A stretch of 36,035 nt of DNA from Microcaldota archaeon (GTDB taxonomy: Archaea > Micrarchaeota > Micrarchaeia > Anstonellales > Anstonellaceae): assembly GCA_026414325.1 (NCBI GenBank), contig JAOAJF010000003.1:1-36035 (forward strand), given 5' to 3'. Under the pieces are notes generated by a model. The model saw only the letters and a program-made list of their open reading frames with translations. It ran no database searches and was not told where the DNA came from. Of the stretch, positions 1 to 8,435 are shown one piece after another (the first letter of the stretch is position 1; each line of letters starts with the position of its first letter). The translations under genes and the position numbers were made by a program.

Positions 1-671
1 CCTTGGTTTTTTCCTTCATAAGCTAAAAATTCTAATTTATCTTTTCTAAATTCTCCTATGATTGCATTTAGGTGCCTTTCATAAACTTCTCCAAAATCTA
101 TAATCATATTTATTAGTTTTGTAGTATCAGCTGGGCTAAAGCCATATTTTTCAAAGCCAAATTCCACTTGATAGAGGTTGTTGTTTATTTTTTTTACTTT
201 AATTAAACTTTGTAAATCTGTTTCAATTACATCTCCTTTTTTAGTTATTAGGTTTATTTTTTTTCCATTAATTTTTATTGTATCAAATGGACTAGTTTTA
301 GGATCAGTTGCAACTAAGTTTAAGGTTGTGTCTTTTCCTATAGATAAAAATGCAAGGTATTTTAAGTTTGTGTTTGCTTCAAATAAATCAACTTTATTTT
401 CCTGTGTAGAACTATAATTAAATCTTTGTAAAATTCTTAGAGTATCTACATAAATGTCAAAAAAATGAGTTCTTGTTTTTAGAAAAACTGTTACATTAGG
501 AGTATAATTTTTTATAATGGTTGAATCTTGGCCCAAATTTTGAGTAAAAAAAGAGTTTTTAGAAGGAAGTCTTCCTTCTGCCTCTGTTGGAGATAATAAA
601 TTTGCTAAAGAAGCTGCTAAAGAAGGTGGAACAAACAATAAATTTTTATTTTGAAAAATTTTTGAGCTCAT
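1..671 (-). CDS. Hypothetical protein, partial (N-terminal ~223 aa; continues off the left edge)
   Basis: Read directly on the minus strand: ATG at 671, open to base 1 (MSSKIFQNKNLLFVPPSLAASLANLLSPTEAEGRLPSKNSFFTQNLGQDS...). Not in the supplied ORF list because its stop is outside the window. No family recognised. Confidence 0.75.
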   Translation of the reverse strand, partial: MSSKIFQNKNLLFVPPSLAASLANLLSPTEAEGRLPSKNSFFTQNLGQDSTIIKNYTPNVTVFLKTRTHFFDIYVDTLRILQRFNYSSTQENKVDLFEANTNLKYLAFLSIGKDTTLNLVATDPKTSPFDTIKINGKKINLITKKGDVIETDLQSLIKVKKINNNLYQVEFGFEKYGFSPADTTKLINMIIDFGEVYERHLNAIIGEFRKDKLEFLAYEGKNQ

Positions 672-705
672 AAACAAACCCAACTTTTAGACTATTTTTA
701 AATTT

Positions 706-921
706 TTAAATTTTTTGTTTTTCAATTTTTTGTTTATATTTATCAAGCTCTTTAAAAACACTTAATTTATCATCAGTCATAGAACAGAGGTTAGACAAAT
801 CAATATTGAATTTTGGATATTTTTCTATTAGTTTAGAAGCTGTTTTATAAAGTCCAAAACCTAAAGCTGCTCCTCCCAAAACATATGCTGTAATTTTAAA
901 TAATTTTTTTGCTTCTGTCAT
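706..921 (-). CDS. Small hypothetical protein with one N-terminal hydrophobic segment
   Basis: 71-aa ORF, MTEAKKLFKITAYVLGGAALGFGLYKTASKLIEK; one likely TM/amphipathic helix. Confidence 0.6.
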   Translation of the reverse strand: MTEAKKLFKITAYVLGGAALGFGLYKTASKLIEKYPKFNIDLSNLCSMTDDKLSVFKELDKYKQKIEKQKI

Positions 922-971
922 ATATTCACCTAATAATAATTGTGTCTAAAAAAGATTAAAAATGTTTCTAT

Positions 972-2393
972 TTAATTTATTTCTTTTTGTGAAGCTGGAC
1001 TGAGATCAAAATCCCAATCAGCCAAAGAAGCCTTATACAAACTTCCATATTTTAAATTAAGCTGCTCTTCAGCAATTTTTCTTTTTTGCACTGCTGCTAA
1101 AACATGCTCTTTTTCTATTAATGGAGAGTTTAAATACTTTGCAATATCTCCAGCTGCTTTAATTAAACCCACCATGCTTCTTAGCCTAAGGCTTATACCA
1201 TTTTGTTTATCTATTTTTTTTGCTCTTTGTTTTGCAATATCTAACAAAGCATATACTGCATCTAAAGAAGCATGAGGAATTTTTCCATCCTTTACTATTT
1301 CTTGAGCTACAAATTGTGCAAAAAGCCTTTGATTTTTTAGATTATCCTCCATCACAGTATTTAAAATTATTTCATAACCTTCCCCAGCAATTCTTGAGCG
1401 AAGCTGTGGCATAATTTTTGGTAAATCAGACAAATTAATTGCTGATACTAAAATAAAATTGCAAGGCACTCTATCCACTCTAACAGAAGAGCCAGTAGAA
1501 GAAGAATTTCTTCCAGTTATTGGAAAATGTTTTTCTTGCATTGCAGTTAGAATGTGGCGCTGTAATCTTCCTAAAGAGACAAGCTCATCAATAAAAAGCA
1601 CTCCTTCATGAGCCTCATGAATTGCTCCAGCAATAATTCTTTGATAAGGAGGTATTCCAATCTGTGGATGGCCCCCATATGGGTCATGCCTAACATCTCC
1701 TAATAACTCTGTTTTTGAAGCACCAGTTGCCTGCACAAATAATTTTCTATCCAGAGGAACAATTATGTTTCTTTCAAAATTTTTTTCTTTTTGATACTCC
1801 TCTACCTCACTAAGCTCAATTAAGTCCTTATTAAATCTTCTAAAAACAACCAAATCTTCTCTATTGTTTATAATACGAGAGCTAAAAACATTGTCTTCTC
1901 GTTTTATTCCAGGCCCTAAATAAAGCATATCTCCAAAAGGCCCAAGATAAGTTTTTTTAAATTTTTGAACTTTACAAAATGGACAAATTTCTACTTCTGG
2001 GTCTGAAATTTTTTTACAATATTTGCACAAATAGCCTAATTTTTGGCTTACAAAACTTGGAACTTCTTCTGGCTTGAGATAAAGCTTTTTTGGAGGCTGT
2101 ATTGAACTCTTTTGGTTTATGCTATCCTTTGTTCTGATTTCTAAAAATGGTCTCTCTGGCTTTTGTGGATTGTGCAAAACAGAAATCTCTTCTGTTGCTG
2201 GAGGCAGGCACTGAGCAATTGCTTGTGCTATTAGAGATTTTCCAGTTCCAGGTGGTCCGATTAGAAGAAGATGGCGACGTTGTTTTGCAGCTACTTTAGC
2301 TATTTGAACTGCTTCATCCTGCCCAATGATTTGATCAAATAAATTAGAAGGGATGGGCAATTCTGCTGTTGAGTTAAATTGTAGTTTTTCCAC
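972..2393 (-). CDS. LonB-like AAA+ ATPase with zinc-ribbon insertion, lacking the Lon protease domain
   Basis: Walker A GPPGTGKS, Walker B GVLFIDEL, Arg-finger-like LRSR, 'FDQIIGQDEAVQIAKVAAKQRRHLLLIGPPGTGKSLIAQAIAQ' as in archaeal LonB; CxxC...CxxC (CKYCKKISDPEVEICPFC) insertion; ends after the lid region. ORF track start is 2432, but a TATA-like TTTTTATAT lies about 27 nt upstream of an internal GTG at 2393, the more likely start. Confidence 0.8.
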   Translation of the reverse strand: MEKLQFNSTAELPIPSNLFDQIIGQDEAVQIAKVAAKQRRHLLLIGPPGTGKSLIAQAIAQCLPPATEEISVLHNPQKPERPFLEIRTKDSINQKSSIQPPKKLYLKPEEVPSFVSQKLGYLCKYCKKISDPEVEICPFCKVQKFKKTYLGPFGDMLYLGPGIKREDNVFSSRIINNREDLVVFRRFNKDLIELSEVEEYQKEKNFERNIIVPLDRKLFVQATGASKTELLGDVRHDPYGGHPQIGIPPYQRIIAGAIHEAHEGVLFIDELVSLGRLQRHILTAMQEKHFPITGRNSSSTGSSVRVDRVPCNFILVSAINLSDLPKIMPQLRSRIAGEGYEIILNTVMEDNLKNQRLFAQFVAQEIVKDGKIPHASLDAVYALLDIAKQRAKKIDKQNGISLRLRSMVGLIKAAGDIAKYLNSPLIEKEHVLAAVQKRKIAEEQLNLKYGSLYKASLADWDFDLSPASQKEIN

Positions 2394-2467
2394 AAAATAA
2401 TTATAAAACAAATGATATAAAAATATTGCCACAAAAATTATATTTAATTCAATAGCTATTTTTTAGA

Positions 2468-2541
2468 GCCAAGGTAGCTCAACCTGGGAGAGCAATCGGC
2501 TGAAGACCGATGTGTTGCCGGTTCAAATCCGGCCCTTGGCA
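2468..2541 (+). tRNA. tRNA-Phe (GAA)
   Basis: GCCAAGG/CCTTGGC acceptor, ATCGG-CTGAAGA-CCGAT anticodon arm with GAA, GCCGG-TTCAAAT-CCGGC T-arm, discriminator A; no intron. TATA-like AATTATATTTAA about 26 nt upstream. Confidence 0.95.
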
Positions 2542-2544
2542 ATT

Positions 2545-3000
2545 TTATTTTTTGCTTTGCCCTAAAAATGGAAAAAGTTTTTCTAAATTTAGAAGAACTA
2601 TATCAAATTTTGCTGAGTAAGTCTCCCAAAAAACAGCACAGCTATAGCCAAATTTTTTAACAAATTCTTTAAGCTCTTGTTCTTCGTCTTCAAAAGAAGT
2701 TAAAAGAACTTTGTGAAAAAGAGAGTGGGATTTATCTAATTTTCCTCCAAAAAGAATTCTTGCTTTGGTTATTATAATATAATCCAGGTAAATTCCATTA
2801 GTATTAAAAAGAGAGTTTAGTTCAAAAATTAATTTATTAATATTAGCAGCTTGCTTTTCTTTTGGAAAATCTTTATTATTAAAATCATAAATTAAAGGCT
2901 TTGGGCTATACTCTAAATTTTCAAAAATATTTTTAAGATTGTTTTTAACTTCCCTAACTAATTGAGCTATTGGTAATTTTTTTGTTTTTAGCTCAGACAT
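2545..3000 (-). CDS. Hypothetical protein
   Basis: 151-aa ORF on the dominant strand of this block, ATG start; no recognised motif. Confidence 0.6.
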   Translation of the reverse strand: MSELKTKKLPIAQLVREVKNNLKNIFENLEYSPKPLIYDFNNKDFPKEKQAANINKLIFELNSLFNTNGIYLDYIIITKARILFGGKLDKSHSLFHKVLLTSFEDEEQELKEFVKKFGYSCAVFWETYSAKFDIVLLNLEKLFPFLGQSKK

Positions 3001-3045
3001 AAAAAAATAAAATAAAAAAAATTTATAGATTTTAGGGGGTTGAAT

Positions 3046-3771
3046 TTAGTTGCTCTTTTTTTTAGAGCTTTCAATGTTTAATTTAAAAATAGTCTCAAGA
3101 CTTTTTCTGTTTTCTTCTAAAATAACTTCATTTTTAGAGGATAGTACAAAAGTACCTATAGCCATGAGGTTTACTAGAATATATGCAGTTACGCCAAAGC
3201 CAAATAAAGGATCATTAACTAATTGTGTTGGGTCTAAATAAAGCCATAAAATTCCTCCTAAATTGAGCAATAAACTTACTGGAGTTAATAATTTTTTAGA
3301 TGAATTAAGAAATAATATAAAGGAAAGTTTGGTTGATTTTGAAATTTTTTCAAGTGCTTGCTCTTCTTCTAAAAGTTTTTCTGAAAGTTCTTTAAATGCT
3401 TTTTTTAAATTCTGAATATATCCAAACTCATTTTTCAATTTTAGACTAGAGAGATAATCAGCACTTGCTAAATCTTTTTTTATTTTCTCTTCCTTTTCTA
3501 ATAATGAAAAATAAAATTCTGGCCCTCTATCAGCCATTAAGAAATTGGCACAAACATTATAGGGATTAAAGTTAGTATAATCTCTGAAGCGATTAGTTAA
3601 ATCTATAGAAAATTTAACAGCAACCTCTTTTTTTTGGTCTTCATCTAAAGAGCTAAATAATGGATGCTTGTGAAATATTTTGTTGATTGTTTGTTCTGAA
3701 ACACTGCCTGTATAGTTTATTTCTTTTAAGATTGAAAAGTAATCTCTTTTTGTTAAAAATTTTTTACCCAT
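3046..3771 (-). CDS. Hypothetical membrane protein (about two C-terminal TM segments)
   Basis: Hydrophobic segments SFILFLNSSKKLLTPVSLLLNLGGILWLYL and FGFGVTAYILVNLMAIGTFVLS. ORF track begins at a TTG (3783); the ATG at 3771 preceded by GGTGGT is more likely. Confidence 0.6.
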   Translation of the reverse strand: MGKKFLTKRDYFSILKEINYTGSVSEQTINKIFHKHPLFSSLDEDQKKEVAVKFSIDLTNRFRDYTNFNPYNVCANFLMADRGPEFYFSLLEKEEKIKKDLASADYLSSLKLKNEFGYIQNLKKAFKELSEKLLEEEQALEKISKSTKLSFILFLNSSKKLLTPVSLLLNLGGILWLYLDPTQLVNDPLFGFGVTAYILVNLMAIGTFVLSSKNEVILEENRKSLETIFKLNIESSKKKSN

Positions 3772-3890
3772 ATAAACCACCAAATAACACTTTTTTTTGT
3801 GTTATAATAAATGTACAAAAAAGAATATAAAGCTTTGCATTAAAAAAGAGCAACAAACACTTTTTAAACTTTTTAGAATTAAAGATTTTG

Positions 3891-5030
3891 ATGGAGAAGA
3901 TTTTAAAAATTCTTTTTCTTTTGATAGTTGCCCTAGCTCTTTTTCTTTTTTTTGAAAATAATTCAAAGGCTCAGGAAATTGAAAAATTAAAAAAAGAATT
4001 TGAAAATTATAAACAAAATGCTAAAATAGAGCTACTAAATCTTCAAAATCAAATTGATAAATTAAAAGAAAGAAATGAGCATTTGGAGCGTATAATTTTG
4101 CAAAAAGATGGGACAATAGAAGGAAAAAACAAAGAAATTAAACAGCTTAAAGAAGAATTAGAAAAAGAACAGCAAGAGCTAAAAAATCTTGAAGAAAATC
4201 TAAAAACAAAAGAGCAAGAGTTTGGAAAAATAAAACAAGAATATTTGGATTTGCTTTTGGAGCTAAACGAATCAGTAAAATGGTTTAAAAACAATTCTGC
4301 TATTGAGCAAAAATATAGCTGGAAGTCAGATATATTAATAGAGCGAGTAACAAAAGATTGTGTTTTTAAAGACAAATTAAATTTAGCCTGTATTAGCCAT
4401 TTGATGGAAAATACTGCAATTTCTATAAAATACAAAAACGATAGTGAATTAGGCAAGGTAGATTTTTTACAATCAGTAAAACAAACAATAGATAGAGAGG
4501 GTGGCGATTGCGAGGATTATTCTTTATTTTTCAAAGCCTTATTAAACACATTAAAGCAATCAAAAATAAATGCAACAATAGAGCTATTTAAATACGACCC
4601 TAAAGTAGACAGTATATTTGTAATTTATCCTCTAAAAAGAGAGGCTTCAGAAAGCTACTGGTATATGCCTCATTCTTATTCTTATCCGACTTTGAAGCTA
4701 AATGAAAGTTATTTTTATGTTGTGTGCTATTTAGAAAATGAAACCCAAGGCCATTGTGTTGTAGCAATAGATAAAAACAAAATAAATAATTCAGAGCAGC
4801 TTATTCTTTTAGATGGAGCAGAATTATTCGAGCCACAAAACGGCCAGTTTGTAGGAAAATTAGAAAAACTAAAAAATAAATTACTTTATTGTTATCAGGA
4901 GCAGAAGCAAAAAAGTTGCTATGACGTAATTTTAATAATTTCTGATTGGGATATTTACTATAAAAAAAATGAACAATATGTTGGATTAAAAGACTATGAG
5001 AAAAAAATTTTAACAGTTCTTTCTTCTTGA
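3891..5030 (+). CDS. Membrane-anchored coiled-coil protein with transglutaminase-like cysteine-protease-fold domain
   Basis: N-terminal TM (ILFLLIVALALFLFFE), long heptad-like K/E/L coiled coil, then DREGGDCEDYSLFFKALLN (Cys core), GHCVVAIDK (His) and LLDGAELF (Asp). TTG at 3888 is the ORF-track start; ATG at 3891 preferred, with TTTTTAAA about 27 nt upstream. Confidence 0.7.
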   Translation: MEKILKILFLLIVALALFLFFENNSKAQEIEKLKKEFENYKQNAKIELLNLQNQIDKLKERNEHLERIILQKDGTIEGKNKEIKQLKEELEKEQQELKNLEENLKTKEQEFGKIKQEYLDLLLELNESVKWFKNNSAIEQKYSWKSDILIERVTKDCVFKDKLNLACISHLMENTAISIKYKNDSELGKVDFLQSVKQTIDREGGDCEDYSLFFKALLNTLKQSKINATIELFKYDPKVDSIFVIYPLKREASESYWYMPHSYSYPTLKLNESYFYVVCYLENETQGHCVVAIDKNKINNSEQLILLDGAELFEPQNGQFVGKLEKLKNKLLYCYQEQKQKSCYDVILIISDWDIYYKKNEQYVGLKDYEKKILTVLSS

Positions 5031-5036
5031 GAAAAT

Positions 5037-5127
5037 CGGGCTCGGTGGGATTTGAACCCACGACCTTCAGCTTTCTTCTTAGAACAATTAGAAGGCTGCC
5101 GCTCTATCCAAACTGAGCTACGAGCCC
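5037..5127 (-). tRNA. tRNA-Arg (TCT) with 16-nt intron at 37/38
   Basis: Reverse complement GGGCTCG TA GCTC...GAGC G GCAGC CTTCTA[attgttctaagaagaa]A GCTGA AGGTC GTGGG TTCAAAT CCCAC CGAGCCC; intron 5073..5088. Removing 16 nt gives a 75-nt tRNA with anticodon TCT. Confidence 0.9.
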
Positions 5128-5181
5128 ACTAAAAAATATTTATTAGAATTATATTTAAAACCTTGTGTTATAAATAAGAGT

Positions 5182-5976
5182 ATGGACAAAATTCAAAAAA
5201 TAATTTTTGAGTCTTTAGTCTATAGTTCAAAACAGCTTCTAAAAATGCAACAAAAAAAAGAAGTTTATAAAAAAAGCTTAAGGGATTTGGTTACAAGTGC
5301 TGATTTTCTATCCCAAAAAATAATAATAAAACAAATAAAAAAGAATTTTTCTGATCATAAAATTTATTCTGAAGAAAATATTGGAAATAAAGAAGACTTG
5401 TTTGCAAAAAATTGTTGGATAGTAGACCCATTAGATGGTACAAATAATTATGCCTATGGCTTAGATTTGTGGGGAGTGAGTATAGCATATGCAAAAAATT
5501 CTATTTTAGAATATGGGGCAATTTCTTATCCTAAGCTGCAGACCATTTTATTTGCTAAAAAAGATGCTGGAGCTTACGAGTATAAAATTGTAAAAAATAC
5601 TATAAAAAAAATAAGAAAAATTCAAGTCTCTAATAGGGAATTGAACCAGGCTATGGTTTTAGCCTGTTATGCTCAAGGAGAGAATTTAGCAAATACTTTT
5701 CAGAAGTTAGAGCAGCTTCATAAAAATGTTTTTCATATTCGCCATCTTGGTGCAGCTGTTTTTGAGCTTGGCTATGTTGCACAAGGCTATGCAGATGCAG
5801 CTGTTTTGTTTAGAATAAAGCCCTATGATATTGCTGCAGGGGCTTTGCTAATCCAAGAAGCAGGAGGAAAAGTTAGTAAAATCGATGGCTCACCTTACAC
5901 ATTAGATAGCACAAGCTTTGTTGCAGCAAATAAAAAAATCCATTGGCAATTAATCCAGGTTTTAAATAAGGGATAA
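5182..5976 (+). CDS. Inositol monophosphatase family protein (IMPase / FBPase-type)
   Basis: WIVDPLDGTNNYAYGL metal-binding motif, SEENIG, and C-terminal PYDIAAGALLIQEAGGKVS. Confidence 0.9.
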   Translation: MDKIQKIIFESLVYSSKQLLKMQQKKEVYKKSLRDLVTSADFLSQKIIIKQIKKNFSDHKIYSEENIGNKEDLFAKNCWIVDPLDGTNNYAYGLDLWGVSIAYAKNSILEYGAISYPKLQTILFAKKDAGAYEYKIVKNTIKKIRKIQVSNRELNQAMVLACYAQGENLANTFQKLEQLHKNVFHIRHLGAAVFELGYVAQGYADAAVLFRIKPYDIAAGALLIQEAGGKVSKIDGSPYTLDSTSFVAANKKIHWQLIQVLNKG

Positions 5977-5977
5977 A

Positions 5978-6691
5978 ATGAGAATTGAGCAGCTTGATGC
6001 TCTTAGAGGAATTGGTATAGCTGCTGTTGTGCTCTATCACATTTTTTTTGATTTACATTTTTTTTCTCTTACAAGCATTGATCCAAATGTAGGGCTATTG
6101 GCTCTACTTGGAAGAGGGGCTGCATCATTAATGATAATAATTGTTGGTGCCTCTTTAGTCTTAAGCTATGAGCGAGTAAAAAATCTTCCTTTTTTAGAAT
6201 TAACAAAAAAATATTTTACTAGGGCGGCTAAATTATTTTTGGTTGCCTTACTTATCTCTTTAGTTAGCTATATTTTCTATCCAGAAGGTTGGATTATATG
6301 GGGAATAATCCATTTTATTTCTTTTGCAGTATTTTTTTGCTCTTTCTTTGCAAGATTTGATAAAATAAATTTGATTTTAGCAATTTTGTCAATAATAATA
6401 GGCTTTATCATAAAAAACATAGAAACTAATAATATCTTGCTCTTTGTTTTAGGTTATCGCTATCCTATTTATACTTTAGACTATTTTTCTATTTTTCCTT
6501 GGATTGGTTTAGTTTTTTTAGGAATGTTTTTAGGAAAAAAAATTTATATTGAAAAAAAATTTTCTTTAGCAAAAAAAGAGCTTTGGGCTCAAAAATATTT
6601 TGCAATATTGGGAAGACATAGCCTTAGCATATATTTGCTTCATCAGATTCCAATAATTGGAATTATTTTAATTTTAAAACAAATACTTTAA
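5978..6691 (+). CDS. DUF1624 / acyltransferase-like integral membrane protein
   Basis: RIEQLDALRGIGIAAVVLYHIFFDLHFF N-terminus, multiple TM segments, C-terminal GRHSLSIYLLHQIPI. Confidence 0.75.
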   Translation: MRIEQLDALRGIGIAAVVLYHIFFDLHFFSLTSIDPNVGLLALLGRGAASLMIIIVGASLVLSYERVKNLPFLELTKKYFTRAAKLFLVALLISLVSYIFYPEGWIIWGIIHFISFAVFFCSFFARFDKINLILAILSIIIGFIIKNIETNNILLFVLGYRYPIYTLDYFSIFPWIGLVFLGMFLGKKIYIEKKFSLAKKELWAQKYFAILGRHSLSIYLLHQIPIIGIILILKQIL

Positions 6692-6728
6692 GCAAAAAAA
6701 TTTTAATTATTAGCAAACAAAAACAAAT

Positions 6729-7556
6729 ATGCAAATTTTAGTAAAAAAATCTGATGGAACTTTAGAGCCACTAGACTTTAATAAAATAAGAACTGCGCTG
6801 CGAAGGGCTGGGGCCTCCTATCCATTAATAGAAGAAGTAATTGATAATATTCAGCAAGAGATAAAACCAAATATAAGCACTAAACAAATCTATAAACTAG
6901 CTTTTGAGGCTTTAGACAAATTAGAACCAGAATCAGCAGCAAGATTTGGTCTAAAAAATGCTTTAATAAAAATGGGCCCAGATGGTTATCCTTTTGAAAC
7001 ATTTATAGCAGCATTGCTAAAGGGAAGAAACTATCAGACTCAAACACGAATAATTTTAGCAGGAAAATGTATAACACATGAGATAGATGTTTTTGCTACA
7101 AGGCAAGAGGAAAACAAAACAAGAAAAATAATAATAGAGTGCAAGTTTCATAATGCACCTCATATAAAATGCAGCATTCAATCTGCACTCTATACCTGGG
7201 CAAGATATTTGGATATAAAAGAAGTAAATCCAGATATAGATAACTGCTGGCTTGTAACAAACACAAAATTTAGCGGAGATGTAATACAATATGCTGATTG
7301 TGTTGGACTAAAGCTTTTAGGCTGGTCTTTTCCAAAGCATGAAAGTATTCAGCAAAGAATTGAAGAAAATAAACTCTATCCAATAACTTTAATTAAAGGA
7401 TTAAAACGAGAAGAGTTTGTTAAGCTTCATAATAATCAAATAATTTTGCTAAAAGAGCTTGTAAATACACCAACCCAAAAGCTTCTAACAATTGGGCTTA
7501 AAGAAAAAAGAATAGAAAAACTAAAAGAGATTGCAACTAAAATTTTGTCTAAGTAA
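6729..7556 (+). CDS. ATP-cone domain fused to PD-(D/E)XK (Mrr-like) endonuclease domain
   Basis: N-terminal VKKSDGTLEPLDFNKIRTALRRAGAS (ATP-cone signature), then HEIDVFATRQEENKTRKIIIECKFHN (D...ExK nuclease core). Confidence 0.75.
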   Translation: MQILVKKSDGTLEPLDFNKIRTALRRAGASYPLIEEVIDNIQQEIKPNISTKQIYKLAFEALDKLEPESAARFGLKNALIKMGPDGYPFETFIAALLKGRNYQTQTRIILAGKCITHEIDVFATRQEENKTRKIIIECKFHNAPHIKCSIQSALYTWARYLDIKEVNPDIDNCWLVTNTKFSGDVIQYADCVGLKLLGWSFPKHESIQQRIEENKLYPITLIKGLKREEFVKLHNNQIILLKELVNTPTQKLLTIGLKEKRIEKLKEIATKILSK

Positions 7557-7571
7557 TTTTAGGGTGGTGCA

Positions 7572-8426
7572 ATGATTGTTGGAGCAATGAATAATCCTCA
7601 TAAAAATTTAGTTGAACAAATATATTTTCTTGGAGAACTAAATTTTGAATTTTTTGAACTTACAATAGAGTATCCTGCAGCAACTCCTAAAAAAATAATT
7701 GAAAACAAAAAGAGAATAGCTGATGCTTTAGAAAGTTATAATCTTGGGCTGCTAGCTCATCTTCCTTGGTATTTTAATCTAGCCCATCCATATGAAAGAA
7801 TTCAACAAGCAACTAACAAGGAGATAGAAGCTGCTGCTCATATTGCAACTACGCTGGGGGCAAAGATACTTACAATTCATCCTGATCTAACCTTGCCACA
7901 ATCCTGCCAAGCAAGAAAAAAAAGATTTGAAAGAACGCTTTCTACTCTAAAATCTATTGAAAAGATTACAAAGAATTTTGGTTTAAAATTATGTTTAGAA
8001 ACTGTGGATGAAGAGGCTTTAGAAATTAAAGAGTATAAAGAGATTTTAGAGCAAACTGATATAAAAATTACTTTGGATGCAGGCCATGCTCATACTTATT
8101 TTTCTGCTGGAGTAGTAGGGCTAATTGAGGAATTTAAAAAAGATATTGCGCATGTGCATTTACATGATGGAAAAAAACAAATCGACCACTTGCCATTAGG
8201 AGTAGGAACTTTAGATATGAAAAAATTTGTTGAAAAATTAAAAGAAGTTTATAATCAAACAATTACTTTAGAAGTGCATTGCTCAGATCCACATTATTTG
8301 GCTTATTCAAAAGATATTTTGGAAATCTATTGGTATGGAAAAGAACAATTTGAAGAAAATAAAAAATATATTTATCTGATCGAAGAGGAAGAAGAGGAGG
8401 AGGAAGGCAGAAATACAGAAAAATAA
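7572..8426 (+). CDS. Sugar phosphate isomerase/epimerase (xylose isomerase-like TIM barrel / AP endonuclease 2 family)
   Basis: LAHLPWYFNLAHP, KILTIHPD, LCLETVDEE, ITLDAGHAHTY, HVHLHDGKKQIDHLPLGVGTLDM, ITLEVH motifs. Confidence 0.85.
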   Translation: MIVGAMNNPHKNLVEQIYFLGELNFEFFELTIEYPAATPKKIIENKKRIADALESYNLGLLAHLPWYFNLAHPYERIQQATNKEIEAAAHIATTLGAKILTIHPDLTLPQSCQARKKRFERTLSTLKSIEKITKNFGLKLCLETVDEEALEIKEYKEILEQTDIKITLDAGHAHTYFSAGVVGLIEEFKKDIAHVHLHDGKKQIDHLPLGVGTLDMKKFVEKLKEVYNQTITLEVHCSDPHYLAYSKDILEIYWYGKEQFEENKKYIYLIEEEEEEEEGRNTEK

Positions 8427-8435
8427 AAATAAAGT

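Noticed and set aside
178-417. Plus-strand 79-aa ORF
   Set aside because: Lies entirely antisense to the open minus-strand partial CDS 1..671; F/L/S-rich shadow translation.
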